Shown: positions 8,515 to 10,423 of the stretch, one piece after another | Position numbering within the stretch: position 1 is the first letter of the stretch | Layout of the letters: each line of letters begins with the position of its first letter | Assembly: GCA_001017865.1 (NCBI GenBank) | Contig: LATQ01000001.1 | Coordinates: 2,775,634 to 2,786,056, forward strand | Direction of reading: 5' to 3' | DNA length: 10,423 bases | DNA from: Rhodococcus sp. IITR03 | GTDB lineage: Bacteria; Actinomycetota; Actinomycetes; Mycobacteriales; Mycobacteriaceae | Notes under the pieces: generated by a model | Seen by the model: only the letters and a program-made list of their open reading frames with translations | What the model was told of the DNA's origin: nothing | Databases searched by the model: none | Program-made: the position numbers and the translations under genes

Positions 8515-9147
8515 GCCGAGCGACCCGAACGAATCCGGCGCCGGCGGTCGCCTTCCTGCACGGCGGCAGCCACAGTCACCTGGCGACACTGGCCGACCCC
8601 GCCCTCGCGCCCTACCGGATGCGCGCGGTGCACGTCCGTACCGGCGTACCCGAGGACATCGCAGGCTCCGATGTCGTGGTCGTCGCCGACCGGCTGCGGC
8701 CGGACCTGCTGTCCGGATGGGCAGCGGAGGTGAAGGAGGCCCTGGAACGAGGCGCAACGGTCGTCGTCTTCGGCGAGAACCACGTCCAGGACTGGCTGGG
8801 AGTGCCCGAACAGCCGCGGCCGACCATCTTCTGGTGGTGGCGTACCGGTGAGGACCACCGGGTGCGACTGCAGGCACCGGACCATCCGGCCTGGGGATTC
8901 TTCTCCGACCGCTCGGTGATCTGGCACTACCACGGGGTGCTCGAGCCCCGCCGGCGCCGTGAGTCTGGCGGATCTGCACACTGTCGACGGGGAACGGGAC
9001 GGTTCGATCCTGTTCGTCGACGAGACCAACCACCGCGGCCGCCTGCTGGTGACCACGATGGATCCGGTCTACCACCACGGGTCGGGCTTCATGCCCGGTG
9101 CCACCCAATTGCTGTACTCGGCCCTGCACTGGGCCACGAGAGGATAG
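8511..9147 (+). CDS. Histidine-rich second amidotransferase-like protein, one frameshift
   Basis: A protein of about 211 residues without signal peptide or membrane segment. SDVVVVADRLRPDLL, then EALERGATVVVFGENH, PDHPAW and GRLLVTTMDPVYHHGSGF follow the same order as the preceding gene, so the two may be distant paralogues or a pair forming a heterodimer. It has no cysteine once repaired, so it cannot be a glutamine amidotransferase. It has 14 histidines, clustered in HGGSHSH near the start, WHYHG in the middle and YHHG near the end, which hints at metal or cofactor contact. The C run at 8946-8949 is one base too long, or two too short; with three Cs it reads GVLEPAGAVSLADLH. GGAGGG lies 3 nt before the ATG. 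Function unknown. Confidence 0.55.
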
Positions 9148-9154
9148 GACGCGC

Positions 9155-9646
9155 GTGCTCACCGTCTACGAGTCGGGTCACCCGATCGAATTCACTTTCG
9201 CCGACCTGATGAAATATCACGGCCCCGATTTTCCCGGGGGAGTGGCCCACGGTTTCACCGTCATGCGACATGCCTTCTCGCTCCTCGGCGACGTCGAGCG
9301 TCGGGAAGTTCGGGTGCGCACCGCTTTCCCCGGCCCCGGCGGACGTGACGCCGTGGAGATGGTGCTGCGTGCCGTCACCGACGGGCGTTATGTCGTCGAC
9401 CCGGAACTGGCCGCGACCGAACGCGGAGCCACCCTCGCCCGCTACGTCTGGCAGTTCACCTGGCGCGAGCGCAGCGTGACGCTGCAGATCCGCGACGACG
9501 GACTCGTCACCGACGAGTTCATCGCGCTCGGCGCCAAGCCCGGCCGCACCGACGCCGAGAACGCGCGGCTCACCGTGTTGAAGCAGGAGATGACCGATCG
9601 CCTGCTCGCCCGCGAGGTGGGCGCCGCTTACGAAGTGGTGGAGTGA
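9155..9646 (+). CDS. FmdE-like small protein, function unknown
   Basis: A 163-residue soluble protein starting at GTG, with AGGA 5 nt upstream and 7 nt after the previous stop. The segment YHGPDFPGGVAHGFTVM fits the Y/F-H-G-x3-P-G-x3-G pattern of the FmdE family (named for a gene in the molybdenum formylmethanofuran dehydrogenase operon of methanogens), and FPGPGGRDAVEMVLRAVTDGRY fits the next conserved block (D-A-x4 followed by a GxY turn). The cysteines that bind zinc in some members are absent; the protein has no Cys at all. FmdE-like genes can occur beside metal-chelate ABC importers, so a ligand-handling role is conceivable. The assignment is by eye and tentative. It is the last clearly coupled gene of the operon. 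Confidence 0.5.
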   Translation: MLTVYESGHPIEFTFADLMKYHGPDFPGGVAHGFTVMRHAFSLLGDVERREVRVRTAFPGPGGRDAVEMVLRAVTDGRYVVDPELAATERGATLARYVWQFTWRERSVTLQIRDDGLVTDEFIALGAKPGRTDAENARLTVLKQEMTDRLLAREVGAAYEVVE

Positions 9647-9671
9647 CCCACCCCGGGACACAATGAGGTGC

Positions 9672-10328
9672 ATGGCCGACAACTGGAGTTCGACCGACAA
9701 CTACCTCACCGACGTGCTGATCGGCGACGACCCTGCGCTGAGCTCGGCGCTGGAGGCGAACGCCGCAGCGGAACTGCCGCCCATCGACGTCTCCGCGCCG
9801 CAGGGCAAGTTCCTGCACCTGCTCGCACGGATCCGGGGTGCGCGCCGGGTCCTGGAGATCGGCACCCTCGGCGGGTACTCGACCATCTGGCTCGCCCGGG
9901 CCGTGGGGGAGTCCGGCCGGGTGGTCACCCTCGAATACGAGCCGAGGCACGCCGAGGTGGCCCGCGCCAATCTCGACCGCGCCGGCGTCGGTGACCGCGT
10001 GGACATCCGGGTCGGCCCCGCCCTGGACTCGCTGCCGGGCCTGGTCGACGAGGATCCCTTCGACCTGGTGTTCATCGACGCGACAAGGAGAACAACAGCA
10101 ACTACGTGCGCGCGGCGCTCGGGTTGTCGCGACCCGGCACCGTCATCGTCGTCGACAACGTGGTGCGGGCCGGGGCCATCGTCGATCAGGACAGCGGCGA
10201 CGAACGGGTCCGCGCCTCACGGGACGTGCTCGAACTGCTCGCCCAGGAACCACGGCTCGACGCAACGGCGTTGCAGACCGTCGGATCGAAGGCTGGGACG
10301 CTTCGCGCTCGCCGTCGTGACCGGCTGA
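9672..10328 (+). CDS. SAM-dependent O-methyltransferase (COG4122 type), three frameshifts
   Basis: This class I methyltransferase resembles catechol/caffeoyl-CoA O-methyltransferases of bacteria, which are soluble and usually Mg-dependent. SAM motif I is RVLEIGTLGGYSTIWLARA (bases 9844-9900), the acidic residue after strand 2 is in VVTLEYEPRHAEVARANL, and DPFDLVFIDADKENN holds the metal/substrate region. PGTVIVVDNVVRAGAI follows. Single Gs seem missing at about 10082 (restored FIDADKENNSNYV), 10291-10292 and 10300 (restored VGSKGWDGFALAVVTG). The restored protein is about 219 residues, a normal size. ATG 9672 gives MADNWSSTDNYL; ATG 9663 adds three residues. A weak CACAAT lies 7 nt before 9672. 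It is only 25 bp after the iron operon, so it may be read through or have its own promoter. Its substrate is unknown. Confidence 0.88.
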   Translation: MADNWSSTDNYLTDVLIGDDPALSSALEANAAAELPPIDVSAPQGKFLHLLARIRGARRVLEIGTLGGYSTIWLARAVGESGRVVTLEYEPRHAEVARANLDRAGVGDRVDIRVGPALDSLPGLVDEDPFDLVFIDATRRTTATTCARRSGCRDPAPSSSSTTWCGPGPSSIRTAATNGSAPHGTCSNCSPRNHGSTQRRCRPSDRRLGRFALAVVTG

Positions 10329-10350
10329 CCCGTGCTTCGGCCCGACCGGC

Positions 10351-10423
10351 TCAGGGTTGACCGGGGGAAGCCACCGACGGCACGACTCCGCGGCTCTGCC
10401 GCCACCGCGCCGCCCGCAGGGCC
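10351..10423 (-). CDS. Possible 3' end of a convergent gene, cut by window edge
   Basis: On the minus strand 23 codons are open from the window edge to a TGA at 10351-10353, ending RWRQSRGVVPSVASPGQP. Third positions are 19 of 23 G or C, and the placement 22 bp beyond the convergent methyltransferase stop is sensible. There is no recognisable domain in so short a piece, so this may be chance openness in high-GC DNA. A weak imperfect hairpin around 10345-10363 is not convincing as a terminator. Confidence 0.25.
   Translation of the reverse strand, partial: ALRAARWRQSRGVVPSVASPGQP

Noticed and set aside
7738..9162. Minus-strand open frame of 474 codons opposite the two amidotransferase-like genes
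   Set aside because: Arginine- and proline-rich composition with no motif. The plus strand has good ribosome sites, ATGA overlaps and a continuous operon.
1..10328. Programmed ribosomal frameshifting as an explanation of the frame breaks
   Set aside because: The breaks occur in many unrelated genes, lack slippery heptamers, and three cancel out inside proS. Missing bases at G/C runs explain all but one.
1..10423. CRISPR arrays, tRNA or rRNA genes, insertion sequences, phage genes
   Set aside because: No regularly spaced direct repeats, RNA-like folds, transposase motifs or terminal repeats were seen. The window is almost fully occupied by ordinary chromosomal-type genes, and no gene-free stretch exceeds 150 bp.

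Overview
The window is high-GC DNA (codon third positions almost all G or C) with dense gene packing, GTG starts, TANNNT -10 boxes and a DtxR/IdeR-type iron box. The gene set and the proline-tRNA ligase N-terminus ([12 protein letters not shown]) point to a mycolic-acid actinobacterium, most likely Rhodococcus or a close relative. The genus is an inference; no search was run.

Layout. 1-1123 (+): 3' three quarters of a 14-TM DHA2-type MFS exporter, cut by the window edge. 1193-2273 (+): FUSC/aromatic-acid-exporter-like membrane protein. 2266-3008 (-): YaaA-family peroxide-stress protein, convergent with FUSC and overlapping it by 8 bp. 3062-4792 (+): prolyl-tRNA synthetase (proS), divergent from yaaA, followed by a strong intrinsic terminator (4806-4838). 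4874-4892: a well-conserved iron box. 4926-9646 (+): a tightly coupled six-gene cluster. It holds a binding lipoprotein, a FecCD permease, an ABC ATPase, two proteins that look like catalytically dead class I glutamine-amidotransferase/ThuA folds, and a small FmdE-like protein. 9672-10328 (+): SAM-dependent O-methyltransferase. 10351-10423 (-): possible 3' end of a further gene.

The most interesting biology is the iron-box operon. A siderophore/metal-chelate type ABC importer is translationally coupled (short overlaps throughout) to three accessory proteins of unknown role, one of them histidine-rich. A plausible reading is an iron-limitation-induced uptake system with dedicated cytoplasmic proteins that handle or release the imported ligand. 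The substrate cannot be told from the sequence.

A dominant technical feature is that almost every gene is broken by single-base indels at G or C runs. I place 15 confidently plus one possible at the 5' edge. All but one are missing bases. Three of them cancel each other inside proS, leaving a short scrambled patch in an otherwise open frame. Because an essential gene is affected and the reading frame can be restored in each case to family-like sequence, I treat these as probable base-calling errors rather than pseudogenes. Gene extents below are given for the restored genes.
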